From positions 104,409 through 168,408 of the forward strand of contig WELA01002286.1 of NCBI GenBank assembly GCA_009602735.1: a stretch of DNA of 64,000 nucleotides, written 5' to 3'. This document shows positions 44,516 through 57,640 of the stretch, one piece after another; the first letter of the stretch is position 1, and every line of letters starts with the position of its first letter. Under the pieces are notes generated by a model that made no database searches, was not told where the DNA came from, and worked only from the letters and a program-made list of their open reading frames with translations. The DNA comes from Mesotaenium endlicherianum. Taxonomy: Eukaryota; Streptophyta; Zygnematophyceae; Zygnematales; Mesotaeniaceae. The translations under genes were made by a program, and so were the position numbers.

Positions 44516-45024
44516 CTCGCTGAAGAGGAAGATATCACTTGGCTGGGGACTGCCAAGGGACAAAGCCCAGTTGCAGGCGCAGAGACCCAATCAGACAGGG
44601 CAGACGGAAGGGCTGCAAGAGAAATAGCCAGAGGCCTACCAGCATCTCCCTTGCAGAGAGGACATGTGCCCTTGGCTCATGTCATGCAGCATTCTTCTGG
44701 GATGCCGGTATATGTGCCTGTCAGTTTGAGAGATGCCCACGAGAAGGCTGCCTCCCTCCACTTTCAGACTGTGCAAGAGGAAACAACCCAGTTACTACGT
44801 TGTCCCCTTGGTTCCCCCTAATTGGAGCCCCCAGGCTTCAGGATACCCCAAGACAGAAGCAAGAGGTCTGGCTCCCCGTCTCGCTCCCCTAACCGTAGAG
44901 CCCCAGAAACATCTCCTTCATAAGGGCAGTAGGCTGAGGGGAAGGAGATCAGTACTTCAGTTGGGGAAAAACATGTACCTAGCATTAGTGTTGTCGAGGC
45001 GACAACCTGTTAAGTTGGAGGGAT

Positions 45025-45570
45025 TGTAATGAATCAATATATTGGTAGATATAATATTCATTTAAATATAATAGTTAAATAAGTTCAACTTGCTCAACTT
45101 AGTTAGTATTGAGCCTGCTGGACTTTGTATGATTACCAGCTTAATGACTCAGCCCGGAGCAGCTGGCTGAAGTCTACTAGGTCAGCTTGCTGACACATTC
45201 TTTTACAGCCAACGGACGTCCGTACTCGGTAGCAGCGAACTGCCTAGATATGCATCTAAGTATGGTGTGCTAGATGAATGGCCAGATGACATCCCTATGA
45301 TGGATGGCGATTCGGGATGATGGGAGATGGCGGTGGATTTGGTTAAACAAGGTCCTACCAACGTGGTTAACTCCCGGGTAGGCGGTGCCATCGCACTGAC
45401 CGTTGAACAGTAAACTCATTCCATGTACATATGCTAGGTATTGCCCTCGAGTTCGGCATTCGGAAACGAGGCCAACTCTCTTGTGCAGCTTACTGAGAGG
45501 GATTTGAATCCAAGGCGAGAAGCCATTGATATGCACTGTCTCTTAGCCTTGCTTATGTGTGAGTTTACCG
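45025..45570 (+). repeat. LTR-like direct repeat, family F, right copy
   Basis: Starts TGTAATGAATCAATATATTGG right after a purine-rich tract (AAGTTGGAGGGAT), as a 3' LTR does. Pairs with 35166-35690. Confidence 0.6.
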
Positions 45571-46336
45571 ATTGCATTATTGATGCCAGTTTACTTCTAT
45601 TTGACTTACAAGTATTGTCCACAGCTTGTGTGTTGTCTTTTGCTGTTTCATCAATTAACAGAAAATACCATAAAGATTACTTGCTGATATAAAGATCTTC
45701 ATTAACTGTTAATCCCCTATTTGGTAAGTCGATTCATTTCACTGTGGCTTATGAGAGGAGGAAGTTGACTCCTGCTGAGCAGAACAATGCAGCACATGAG
45801 CGGAAGATGTTGGCTATTATCCAGGCTTTGAGAGTTTGGCGATGTTCTGTGGACGGACAGAAGGTGTTCATAATGACAAACTACAAGAGTTGGGAGAAGT
45901 TTATGACGCAGCCGACGTTGACACCGAGAAAAGCAAGGTGGATGGAGTTTTTGCAACAGTTCGACCACAAGATTGAGCACTTACCAGGGAAGATCAACCC
46001 TGCAGACGCTCTATCCAGGAGGTGTGACCATGCAGCTGTATCAGTCATCAAGGAGAGTATGGATTTCAAGGGATAGCTTAAGAGAGGTTACGAGGAGGAC
46101 CCAGAGTTTGCTGATGGTGAAGCAGGTCAGTCCAATTCAAGTATGCAGAAGAGAGACGGCATATGATATTGTAGTGATTCAAAGAGAGTGGTAGTACCTG
46201 GCGTCAAGGAGCTACAAGACGGACTACTTGCAGAGCACCGTGATTGCTTATATGCTGGACACTTTGGAAGCTAGAAGACGACAAGCGTGTTGAAGCGGGA
46301 GTACTATTGGAGAAATATGGACAAGGACCTTGAGGA

Positions 46337-47092
46337 TGAAAGGGGCAAAGTGTCCTAGTGGAAGCGTAGTGACTCACGAGAAAAGAAACTAGTTGCTATC
46401 ATACTAAAGAGTACAGCGGCATATCACTAAGAAACCTTAGAAAAATTACTCAACATTTTGAGTAACAAGAAAATGCTGACAAATCAACTAGGATGAAAGG
46501 CCTCGTCATTACAAATGTGTAGAAATTTACAAAAGTGAAGAATGATAAGAAACAAAGAAATTATGCCTAAATATAGTTTTCTGAACTAAATCTTTCTCTT
46601 TAGGCGGGAGGGCCGCTTAGCGACGGATTACCCTAAGTGTTTGTCAAATTGTCCCTTCTAGCACATTCATGAGTAAGCCAAACAAGTCTCATGTGACGCG
46701 TCGGGCCGATGTGACGTCCACATGTATGAATTAGAACATATAGAATATGCTAACTTAGACGCGCTAGGCTAATCCGAAACTTCTAGGTAAATCGGCCTAG
46801 TCGACACTCCGCGTCAGCCGAAGTTACGTGAAGGTTCAAATTCACTCTAACGGCCCAGATCGCTTGACGCTGTCGGTCGATCCGACGGTCGCGCTCTCCA
46901 CGAATTAAGGACAGTCGTTAGTCGGCCTCCAAACTAATTAAACTTCGAAAATTCGTAACTCTCTCAATACTTGACCAAAATTGATGAACTTATATATCAG
47001 AATGACCACACAAATGCACTCTACACTTCTATGCAATTAGAATCTACTTTTGAGGAACTCAAAATTGCACTTTATAAACCTATGACCTTACA
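46337..47092 (-). repeat. solo LTR of family A inside the partial copy
   Basis: Minus-strand LTR with the usual TGTAAGGTCATAGG...CCCCTTTCA ends. No internal region accompanies it, and I could not see a clean target duplication. The host sequence does not continue exactly across it. Confidence 0.85.
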
Positions 47093-48170
47093 TCTTTCTC
47101 ACATCTTTACCAGCGAGTGATCAAGTGCATGATGCAGTATGGGTTGTATCTGATAGACTCAGCAAGATGGCACACTTCATTTCCATGAAGGAGACTTGTA
47201 GGCAGTAGATGTGGCACGGCCATTCTTCGATCATATTTTCAGGCTACATGGGTTGCCAAAGATGATTATTTTAGATCGGAATTTAAGGTTTACAAGCAAC
47301 TTTTGGCGGTCATTGTTTACTTTGATGGGGACCAAGCTGAGCATGAGCGCTTCTTATCATCCTCGGACAGACGAGCAGAGACTTAATAAAACTCTGCAAG
47401 AGGTGCTCAGGACATTCACTATAGAGGACCCTTCAGAGTGCGACAAGAAGCTGCCAGAGTTGGAATTTGCCTACAATAACAGCATGTAGGGATCGACTAA
47501 GCAGTCACCATTCACTATGGTTTATAAGAGAGAAGTGTATCATCCAGGGAACATCTTGTTGAAGAAGGCCAAAGAGATTCAGGTTTCCACTACACAAGCT
47601 TTCATGGAGTAGATGGCCAACACTTGGGATATGGCGAAGACGTGTATTTGGAAGGCACAGGAAGAGCAGGTCAAGCATGCTAACAAGCACAACAGGGAAG
47701 TGACATTCCATGTGGACGACAAAGTACTCTTGTCAACAAAGAATCTACCTTTCACGGGCAAGAGGAAACTGCGGGCAAGATTTACAGGTCCATTTTTGGT
47801 GCTCAAGCAGGTGAATCCAGTGGTCTACAAGCTGGAGCTTCCTACAGACTGGGGCATTGCATGATGTGTTCCATGTCAGTGACCTACAGCCATACGTTGA
47901 CCCGAATGAAGAACATCGAGGACAAATACCTACACCGCCACCACCGGTCGAGATCGATGATGTATTGGAGTATGAAGTGGAGGCGATTGTCGGCGATCGT
48001 CGAGTCAAGCGCGGTTAACGACTTGCTCAAGAGTATCTGGTTAAGTGGAAAGGCTACCATGCGGACAACAACACTTAGGAGCGGGAGGCCAACTTGACTC
48101 ATTGTAAGAGTAAGTTGAGACGTTATCTGCAGAATGCGTCGAGGACGTCGCATCTTGAGAAGGGGGATGA

Positions 48171-48916
48171 TGTAAGATCATATATTTATAAATTGCATTT
48201 TGAAAGTATCTCTTGATTGCATAGAAGTGTGTAGTGCATGCTTGTGGTCATTTTTATAAAAAGTTCATCGAATTCAGTTACGTGTTGAGAGAGTTAAGGA
48301 TTTCCAAAGTTCAAATAAGTTTTGAGGTCTGTTGACGACAGTCCTTAATTGGCGGTGAGCACGACCGTTGGATTAACCGATAGCGTCAAGCGATCTGGGC
48401 CGTTAGAGTGGATTGGAGCCTTTACGTACTTTCGGTTGATGCGGAGTGCCGACCAGGTCGATTCACCAAGAAGTTTCGAATTAGTCTAGCGCGATTAAGT
48501 TAGTATATTCTAGATATTTTGATGCATGCATGTGGACGTCAAATTGGCCCGACACGTCAGATGAGACTGCTCTGGCCAACTCACGAATGTTGTGGAAGGG
48601 ACGATTTGACCAACACGTAGGAAAATCCGTTGCTCAGCGGCCCTCCCGTCTAGAAAGGGAGACTTAGGTCAAAAAACTATTAATAGGCCTAACTACTTCA
48701 TTTCTTATCGGTTTTCAATACTGTAAATTTCAACGACTTGATTATGACAAGGCCTTTCATCCTAATCTATTTGTGAGCAGTTTCTTGCTACTCAATATGT
48801 TGAGTAATTTTTCTAAGCTTTCTTAGTGCTATGCCGCTGCACTCTTTAGTATGATTGCAACTAGTTCTTTTCCTCGCGATTCACTACGCTTCCACTAAGG
48901 CACTCAACCCCTTTCA
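48171..48916 (+). repeat. 3' LTR of the partial chromovirus copy
   Basis: Follows AGAAGGGGGATGA, the polypurine tract, and runs TGTAAGATC...CCCCTTTCA. About 746 bp. Confidence 0.92.
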
Positions 48917-49373
48917 ATCAGCATACCTCTAACCATATCGCGTGCTCCCCTCCTTGTAATTGCGTCCTCTGGGCATTTTTGCCTCTCGTTGCTGCCAAGT
49001 ACACTCAAATCTCCTTCTTCCTCTGCCTAGGCAGGTGGGCTGGGGGACCAAGCTTGAGGTCCATTTGCCGCCACAGTAAGGGTCACAGCCCATCCCGTTG
49101 CTCGAGGCCCTCTAGGAGGAAGTGTCTCTGCTTGTCCCTGGATCTCCTGAACTTTGGCGAATGATGTCTCTCCTCTGCCCTGTTCTTCTTCGTCCTCCTC
49201 CTTATCTTCCTCCTCTGAGAGGGTAGGGGTCTCATCCACCAAGTCATTGTACTCCTTGGTAGATATGGATAAATCTATTGACCGCCCTTTCTTAGGACGA
49301 GCTGGGGGTTGCTTGGCCTTCAGCTTACTGATATCTATCCGCCCTGCATTCTTTGCCTATTTGACAAAGGCAT
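48917..49373 (-). mobile_element. family E element fragment (continues at 55499-56470)
   Basis: The minus strand reads RIDISKLKAKQPPARPKKG and then an acidic run (TLSEEEDKEEDEEEQG), like the plus-strand copy at 44.2-44.45 kb. The chromovirus at 49374-55498 separates it from the rest of the same element. It lies next to the LTR ending at 48916. Confidence 0.6.
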
Positions 49374-50116
49374 TGTAAGGTCATAGGTTTATAAAGTGCA
49401 TTTTTGAGTTTCATAAAATTATGTTTTGATTGAGCATTCATGAAGAGTGCATTTTTGTGGTCATTTTGATATAAAGTTCATCAAATTTGGTCAAGTATTG
49501 AGAGAGTTACGGATGTCTGAAGTTTAAGTAGTTTTGAGGTCGGTTGACGACTGTCCTTATTCGCGGTGAGCGCGACCGTCGCATTGACCGACAGCGTCGA
49601 GCGATCTGGCCCGTTAGTGTGAACTCGAACCTTCACGTAAGTTCGGCTGACGCGGAGTGCCGACTAGGTCGATTTACCTAGAAGTTTCGGTTTAGCCTAG
49701 CGCGTCTAAGATAGAATATTCTAGTAATGTCGATGCATGTATGTGGACGTCAATTCGACCCGACACGTCAGATTAGACTGATCTGGCTTACTCACGAATA
49801 TTTTGGAAGGGACGATTTGATGAACACTTAGGAAAATCTGTAGCTTCCTCTTAGGGAGGAACACTTAGGCAGAAAATTATAAATAGGCATAACTTCTTTG
49901 TTTCTTTTCAGTTTTCACTTCTATAAATTTCTACGGGTTTGTAATGACAAGGCCTTTCATCCTACATCATTTGTGAGCAGTTTCTTGCTACTCAAGATGT
50001 TGAGTATTTTTCCTAAGCTTTGTTAGTGATATGCTGCTGCACTCTTGAGTATGATTGCAATTAGTTCCCTTCCTCGTGAGTCACTACGCTTCCACTAGTG
50101 CACTTTGCCCCTTTCA
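49374..50116 (+). repeat. 5' LTR of chromovirus copy A
   Basis: TGTAAGGTCATAGG...GCCCCTTTCA. A TATAAATAGG word lies near 49878 and could be the TATA box of the LTR promoter. Confidence 0.95.
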
Positions 50117-50118
50117 TC

Positions 50119-50130
50119 TGGTATTGGAGC
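50119..50130 (+). promoter_or_regulatory. tRNA primer-binding site of chromovirus copy A
   Basis: TGGTATTGGAGC two bases inside the 5' LTR resembles TGGTATCAGAGC, the complement of initiator methionine tRNA used by many plant gypsy and copia elements. Confidence 0.7.
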
Positions 50131-53100
50131 AGGACTAGTCTGCATATTATATTACGGAGTCGCAGTCGGCAGCTGGAGGAGGCGAACATGTCAAGCATGT
50201 TGAGCGCGCGGGGCAACAGGCAGCACCAACAATGACCGGAGAGCAACAAGAGATGCAGGCAATGCTAAGACAAATGGCAAATGCAATTGGAGGAGAAGTG
50301 TACACCCAGTTTCAACAAAATATGCGCGCGGAGGTGGAGAGAATGGTGCGAGTTGTTATGGGGAACGCCGCTTCGACGAGTTCGGCACCTGCACCTGTTG
50401 TGCCACTGATTCATGTCAACCCAGTGGTGCAACCAGTTATTCCACCCGCATCAGGAGTGCGTGCGCCTAAGCCTGAAGTTTATACTGGAGAGCGTGGATC
50501 GCCGCCTGTTCATCAATGGATTTTTATGGAGTACTCTGCGCTCACGCCCGACAGGCAAGTCGCCTTTGTCATAACCTTGCTGCAGAAGAGTGCTGGAGCT
50601 TGGTATGAACGAGAAGAGCAGTTGTCTGGAGTTCCTGCTACTGGTGATCAGCTATTTGAAGGCTTGAAGAGGCAATTTTGACCTATTGCACCCGAGGCTA
50701 CCGCTCGAGATCTATTGGTGCGCCTTCGTCAGCGAGGAAGCGTTCAGGAGTATGTTTTGCGCTTCAACGAGCTGGTGCTTCAATGCCCATCCATGCACGA
50801 GTCAGAGATGATGGACAAGATCAAGAGGGGACTCAAGCCAACTGTGGCCAAGAAAGTGGGGCTCAAGGACCCTACCAGTCTTGGGAAAATGATGGCATTG
50901 GCAACAAGGGTCGACGCTGTGGAGTATAGTCAGAGGCAGTGGGGCAGCCACAGCTTTGGAGGATATCGACACTTTGGATCTCAAGCGCCAAACACAAGTG
51001 TTCAACGTCCAGTACCCATGGAGTTGGGACTTGTGCAGTACCAGCGCAAGCAACAGAATTTCCAGCCGAGAGGACCCTGCTATAATTGCGGCAAGCTTGG
51101 ACATCTGGCTCGAGACTGTCATGTGAAGGCGAAACAACCTCAACAACAGGAAAAAGGAGGACGCCAGTAAGTCGTTCTGGGGTGTCTACTGGCGTGAAGA
51201 CGAGAACTCACAAGGAGGTTATCCCCAGGAGCCTGCCGAGAAGCAAAGGACAAGACGTTGACAAGCTTATCATCGTGGAAGGAGTGGTCGACGGCAATAA
51301 TGTGAAGTGTATGGTCGACAGTGACGCAAGTGCAAATTTTGTGCACAAGAAGCTGGTGAAACAGTGGCGAATCCCTCTGCAGAAGCATTATGAGCCTAAG
51401 GAGGCAATTTTGGCGAATGGGCAGAGACTCAAGTGTGGTGCACCTACGAAAACTATTCACGTGGAAGTAGCGAGGCACCAGAGTACTGAAGTTATGGAGT
51501 AGGCAGAGTTAGGTCACCATGAGGTGATATTGGGCCGACCATGGCTAAGAAAAGCCAACCCTCAAGTTCACTGGAGCACAGGACAAGTGAAAGTCCAAGG
51601 GCGTGATGGTCGAATGGAGACAGCGAAACAGGTGGAGGAAGATACGACCACAAGTAACTGTCTTCTGTCGAGCCTGCAAGTTAAGAAGCTATGCAGGGCG
51701 AATCAGGTGAAGGAGATGTACCTTGTTTCGGTGGCCCTGACCAGGTCATCAAATGGAGCAAGCGTGAATCCTAACAGCCTGGGCGAATGTACATCGCCGG
51801 AGGAGCAAGTAGTGGTGTCTGATCCCCTTGCTCAGAAGGAGCAGAGCCCAACTGCTCAAGAGAAGAAGCCTGCTGAGATGCTTGCCCAAAATAAGGTGCT
51901 GTTGGAGGAGTTCAAGTGCGTATTTCCTGAGGAGCTACCTGCAGGATTACCTCCACAGAAAGCTATGGAGCACAAGATTGAGTTGGAACCAGGGAGCAAG
52001 CCACCAGTGAGACCCGCCTATCGACAATCGTTTGCGGAGTTGGATGAGTTGAAGAAGCAGCTGACAGAGTTGTTCGAGAAGGGGTTCATCCGACCCAGCG
52101 AGTCTCCATTTGCAACGCCAGTCTTATTTATTAAGAAGAAGGATTGGACTATGAGGATGTGTGTCGACTACCGGGCACTCAACAAGGTCACCATCAAAAA
52201 CAGGTACCCACTTCCACGGATGGACGAGTTGATTGACAGGCTTGTCGGGGCGAAGTATTTCTCGAAGATCGATTTGAGGAGTGGCTATCACCAGGTACGG
52301 ATTGCGGAAGGAGACGTTCAGAAGACTGCTTTCAGAACTCGCTATGGTTTGTTCGAGTTCACAGTCATGCCTTGGATTCACTAATGCACCTGCTACATTC
52401 ATGGGACTCATGAATAGTATCTTCAGACCCTACTTGGACCAGTTTGTGGTGGTATTTTTGGACGACATCCTAATCTATTCGAAGACCTTGGAAGAGCATG
52501 TGGAGCATCTGAGGAAGGTGTTGGAGGTCTTGAGAAATCAAAAGCTGTATGGGAAGATGAGCAAGTGCGACTTCTGTCTCAAGGAGGTTGAGTTTGTTGG
52601 ACACATAGTGGGAGCTGAAGGAGTCAAGGTGGAGCAGAAGAAGGTGCAAGCAGTCAGAGATTGGCCGGTACCTGCTGATATTCATCAACTCAGGAGTTTC
52701 CTCGGCATGGCGAATTATTATCGACGTCACATTGAAGGATTTGCCATGGTATGTGCACCGCTGACGGACATGTTGAAGAAGCAAGAGAAGTGGCTATGGG
52801 GTGACAAGGAGCAGCAAGCCTTCAAGAAGATTAATGAGATGTTAACACAGGCACCTGTGTTGGCAATTGCCAGTCCAGAGCTTCCTTTCACCATCATCAC
52901 GGACGCATCAAACTTTGCAGTGGGAGCCATTCTTCTCCAGGACCAGGGCAAAGGATTGCAGCCTGTGGCATATGAGAGCAGGAAGTTGAGTCCTGCTGAG
53001 CAAAACTATGCAGCACACGAGCGGGAGTTGTTAGCTATTATCCAGGCTTTGAGGATTTGGCGATGTTATGTGGACGGCCGGAAGGTGTTCATAAAGACCG

Positions 53101-54740
53101 ACCACAAGAGCTTGGAGAAGTTTATGACGCAGCCAACGTTGACACCAAGACAAGCAAGGTGGATGGAGTTTTTGCAACAGTTCGACCACAAGATTGAGTA
53201 CTTACCTGGGAAGATCAACCCTGCACACGCTCTATCCAGGAGGTGTGACCTTGCAGCTGCTTTAGCCATTGAGGACAATATGGACTTCAAGCAGAAGCTT
53301 CAGAGAGGTTATGAGGAGGACCCAGAGTTTTCTGATGGTGGAGCAGCTGAGTCCAACTCGAGTATGCAGAAGAAAGACGGCATATGGTATTATGGTGATT
53401 CCAAGAGAGTGGTGGTACCTGACATCAAAGAGCTACGAGACTTACTACTTGCGGAACATCATGACTGCTTATATGCTGGACACTTTGGAAGCGAGAAGAC
53501 GGCAAGCGTACTGAAGCGGGAATACTACTGGAGAAATATGGACAAGGACATCGAGAAGTGGATCAGGAGTTGCGATGCGTGCCAGAGAAACAAGACACCA
53601 AATCAAAAGAAGAGAGGTACATTGCAACCCCTGCCTATTCTAGAGTATCCCTGGGAGCAGATTGCTATGGACTTCATCACATGGTTACCAGTCAGTGGTC
53701 AAGGGCACGATGCAGTATGGGTTGTGTCTGACAGACTCAGCAAGATGGCTCACTTCATTCCCATGAAGGAGACTTCTACGGCAGCAGATGTGGCACGGCT
53801 ATTCTTTGATCATATTTTCAGGCTACGTGGGTTGCCGAAGGTGATTGTTTCAGATCGGGATCCAAGGTTCACTAGCAACTTTTGGCGGTCATTGTTTACT
53901 TTAATGGGGACCAAGCTGAGTATGAGCACTTCCTATCACCCTCAGATAGATGGGCAGAGTGAGAGGCTCAACAGAACTCTGCAAGAGGTGCTCAGGAGTT
54001 TCACTATGGAGCACCCTTCAGAGTGGGACAAGAAGTTGCCAGGATTGGAGTTTGCCTACAACAACAGCATGCAGGGATCGACCAAGCAATCACCATTCGC
54101 TATGGTTTATGGGAGAGAAGTATATCACCCAGGGAACATCTTGTTGGAGACGGCCAAAGAGACTCAGGTTCCTACTACACAAGCTTTTATGGAGCAGATG
54201 GCCAAGACTTGGGATATGGCGAAGACGTGTATTCGGAAGGCACAGGAAGAGCAGGTCAAGCATGCTAATAAGCACAGGAGGGAAGTGACATTCCATGTGG
54301 GCGACAAAGTACTCTTCTCAACAGAGAACCTACCTTTCACAGGCAAGAGGAAATTGCGGGCACGGTTTACAGGTCCCTTTGTGGTGCTCAAGCAGGTGAA
54401 TCCAGTGACCTAGAAGTTGGAACTTCCTTCAGGCTGGCGTATCCATGATGTGTTCCACGTCATTTGTTTGCGACCATACGTTGATCCGAATGAAGGACAT
54501 CCTAGACGACTACCTACACCGCCACCACCGGTCGAGATCGATGATGTATTGGAATATGAAGTGGAGGTGATTGTCGGCGATCGACGAGTCAAGCAAGGTC
54601 AACGATTTGTCCAAGAGTATCTGGTCAAGTGGAAAGGCTACCATGCGGACGACAACACTTGGGAGCCAGAGGCCAACTTGACTGATTGTAAGAGTAAGTT
54701 GAGACGTTATCTGCAGAATGCGTCGAGGACGTCGCATCTT

Positions 54741-54754
54741 GAGGAGGGGGATGA
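54741..54754 (+). promoter_or_regulatory. polypurine tract of chromovirus copy A
   Basis: GAGGAGGGGGATGA lies directly before the 3' LTR. This is the standard plus-strand priming site position. Confidence 0.8.
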
Positions 54755-55498
54755 TGTAAGGTCATAGGTTTATAAAGTGCATTTTTGAGTTTCATAAAAT
54801 GATGTTTTAATTGTGCATTCATGTAGAGTGCATTTTTGTGGTCATTTTGATATAAAGTTCATCGAATTTGGTCAAGTATTGAGAGAGTTACGGATGTCTG
54901 AAGTTTAATTAGTTTTGAGGTCGGTTGACGACTGTCCTTATTTCGCGGTGAGCGCGACCGTCGCATTGACCGACAGCGTCGAGCGATCTGGCCCGTTAGT
55001 GTGAACTCAAACCTTCACGTAAGTTCGGCTGACGCGGAGTGCCGACTAGGTCGATTTACCTAGAAGTTTCGGTTTAGCCTAGCGCGTCTAAGATAGAATA
55101 TTCTAGTAATGTCGATGCATGTATGTGGACGTCAAATCGGCCCGACACGTCAGATTAGACTGATCTGGCTTTCTCACGAATATTGTGGAAGGGACGATTT
55201 GATGAACACTTAGGAAAATTCGTAGCTTCCTCCTAGAGGGGAGCACTTAGGCAGAAAATTATAAATAGGCATAACTTCTTTGTTTCTTATCAGTTTTCAC
55301 TTCTGTAAATTTCTACGGGTTTGTAATGACAAGGCCTTTCATCCTATATCATTTGTCAGCAGTTTCTTGCTACTCATAATGTTGAGTATTTTTCCGAAGC
55401 TTTGTTAGTGATATGTCGCTGCACTCTTTAGTATGATTGCAACTAGTTCCTTTCCTCGTGAATCACTACGCTTCCACTAGGGCACTTTGCCCCTTTCA
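54755..55498 (+). repeat. 3' LTR of chromovirus copy A
   Basis: Same ends as 49374-50116. Direct comparison shows about 30 differences, mostly single bases. Confidence 0.95.
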
Positions 55499-56470
55499 AG
55501 CATGCTTCTTTTAAAAAGAGGTAATCTCGTCCTCTTGTACTCCTTGGTTTTTGCATTCATGTTACTCAGGCATCCATTAAGCTTGGAGTCCCAAGGAGCA
55601 ATGTGAGGTGGCAAGATGAGGTAGCCCTCTAGCCCATAGTGGAAGTCATCCGGGTGGGCCTGTTCACACTTCGCCTTCCGGTTAGTGACGATCATCCACT
55701 TCCTGTCCGTGGGCTGCTGGCAGTCTTGTGGCCCAAGTTCAGCCTTTTTCAACTTACAAGGGAGTCAGTGGGGAGAGAAAATTTGCTGCCCTGCTTCCCT
55801 AGCTAAGTACTCCCAGCTTCTCCTCCTGACCTCATTGTGGGCTGGCATCAGGATTTGGTAAAATACGATATCTTTAAAGTTGTCGAGCTGCATGCTCACC
55901 ATCCTGTTGAGCCTCTGATTCCCCATTTTGCTAGGTACTGGTACTAGCTTATCTTTCGAGTCATTTGCAAGGAACCGCGCTTGCTCTACTGTATACCCCA
56001 CCATCTTGGCATAATTTTTGTAGAGGACAACACCTGTGTGTGTCTTAATATACCTATCCAGAGCTTGAGCTCCTTGCTTCTGCAACACTGCTTGCTGGGC
56101 AACCCGATTGATTTTTTGGGTTGCCAGTAATGCCTCCTTCAGGCTATCAAAGGTTTGGCCACCCACCACCTGTAAGTGGCCAGGCTCTTTTGCGTCTTAG
56201 CTTCCGCCTTCTTACTCTTTTCTTCCTCCGCAGCCGCCGCTTCCTCTTATAGTTTCTTTTGTCTCTCTTCTTCGGCCTTCTTGAGGTTTTCAGCCTCCTT
56301 CTTCTTTTGTGCCTCCTCCGAAGCCTCTTGTTGTCTGCGGACTCTATCTTGTTCTCTTTTGGAACGTCGCCGCCAACTCTTTCCGCCATCCGGTACCGCT
56401 CCATTGTTCTCATAGCTTCTTCTGCCTTACGCGTCCTGTCTTTTTTTTGTGTGGTGGGAGTCATCCTGCA
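55499..56470 (-). mobile_element. family E element fragment, 5' part
   Basis: The minus strand starts near MTPTTQKKDRTRKAEEAMR, followed by a long basic and charged coil, GGQTFDSLKEALLATQK, TGVVLYKNYAKMVGYTVEQA, HNEVRRRSWEYLAREAG and LPPHIAPWDSKLNG. The block order equals the plus-strand copy at 43.2-44.5 kb. Function unknown, probably gag-type or accessory. Broken in a few places. Confidence 0.6.
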
Positions 56471-56755
56471 CAAGTAGCCAAGACACTAATTAGTGGGCTC
56501 CCATTCATCGTCACTGTAGATGAAGAAAGAGGAGTAAGTTTGTATCATCACAGCATATCTGTTCTCTTACCTTACCGCGTGGGTACGAAGAGTTAAGCGT
56601 GATAAGAATAACGAATGAATGTGTGTGCAACGTGAATTTAAGTAATTCGTGTATGTGCTGGTCTCTCTCTCTTTTTGAGTAGTGAGCTCTTTCCAACTGA
56701 GCTCAAGGTGAGCCTGGCTGGCCCATCTGTTACTTAACTGCAACCTTCCGTCACA
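56471..56755 (-). repeat. probable LTR between two minus-strand elements
   Basis: It sits exactly between the end of a chromodomain-type pol (right, ~56830) and the start of the family E frame (left). It begins on the minus strand near TGTGACGGAAGG after a purine-rich tract. The boundaries are approximate. Confidence 0.45.
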
Positions 56756-57640
56756 TTCCTCTCCAACTTAAATGGAGACAAGACCTCCTGTCACCTTCCG
56801 ATGTTAACTAAAATGACAGTTAAGGAGGTCTCCCAGCCACCCGAAGGTGAAAGCGTTTCAACGCCCCTTTGGCATTGGTTAAATGGTTGTCAAACTCCCA
56901 AGTATCCCTTGAGGCATTGTAACCCTTCCAGCGGACCAGTTATTTTATGACATACTTACAAGATTGACGAACAGAGCGAGCTTCGAGAATCTCATCCACC
57001 TCATATTCTGCAAGGTCACCATCTCGGACAGCGGGGACCGGTCCCGGTTGGATAGGTGACCGACTTGTGAATAGTGTGTCACCCTTAATGTACAATTCTA
57101 GAAGGGAGACATTAAAAACAGGGTGACACTTGTATTCCGCTGACATGTTTGGTTTGTAAGCATTCTGACCGACACGACGTACCATCGAGTATGGATCGAC
57201 CCAAATTAGACCCAGCTTTTTCTTGACCACAGTAGGCAGGTACAGGTGCTGAGAATGCAGTTTGACCAAATTGCCCTTGGAAAATGTCACCTCTCGACGG
57301 TCTTGATTAGCATATGTTTGTTGATTTTTTTGTGCTTTGTGCAAGATTTGTTGCAGTCCTAATAGGGTGTTAGCAAACTCCTGAGTTAACATGAGGGATA
57401 CCGGGTTGTCAATCCCCTCAGGATGGGTGAAAGACTCCCCTAGCACATTTGAAGAAGACTTGGGCACCCTTCCCAGATTGAGTTCAATAGGAGTCTTGCC
57501 TGTTGACGCATGCACCGCACTTTTGATCGCAAATTGAATTTGGGGCAGCAGTTCATCCCAATTATCTTGTTCTTCTTATTAGTATAAGCTCTCAGCACCT
57601 CCTACATGACTCGTGTAGTGCACGTGGATAACGTACTTAG

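Larger units (their letters stand above)
35700..45024 (+). mobile_element. composite LTR-type element lacking a polymerase, with nested insertions
   Basis: Between the two F repeats lie gag-like pieces at ~35730-36048 and ~42520-43230 (SQQEDKRNMIAMLRDK; LPELYRLAYFTYGLKFEVS; an arginine/glycine-rich stretch and a YHCQERGNYRE knuckle-like region). These resemble the minus-strand element at 61.7-62.8 kb. A charged coiled-coil reading region follows (43231-44515). No reverse transcriptase or integrase of its own is seen, so it looks non-autonomous or incomplete, with several breaks. A 36049-42510 block sits inside its gag region. Confidence 0.6.
45735..48916 (+). mobile_element. partial chromovirus copy of family A
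   Basis: Covers RNase H (YERRKLTPAEQNNAAHERKM), part of the integrase core (HIFRLHGLPKMIILDRN), the integrase C-terminus, the chromodomain and the 3' LTR (48171-48916). It lacks a recognisable 5' LTR, gag and reverse transcriptase. An opposite-strand LTR of the same family (46337-47092) lies inside it. Partial and broken in several places. Confidence 0.85.
49374..55498 (+). mobile_element. Ty3/gypsy chromovirus copy A, 6.1 kb, relatively young
   Basis: Two LTRs of 743-744 bp, a methionine-tRNA-like primer site and a polypurine tract are present. Parts in order: gag with CCHC knuckle CYNCGKLGHLARDC (~50230-51170), protease-like region (~51270-51400), reverse transcriptase with FLDDILIYS (~51970-52600), RNase H (~52800-53250), integrase with zinc-binding N-terminus and core (~53450-54110), and chromodomain ([20 protein letters not shown], ~54540-54730). 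By eye the LTRs differ at roughly 30 of 744 positions, so it is a fairly recent insertion. It is nearly full length but broken, about five or six times. The flanks read GGCAT and AGCAT, a near-perfect duplication, and both belong to one family E element. Confidence 0.95.
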
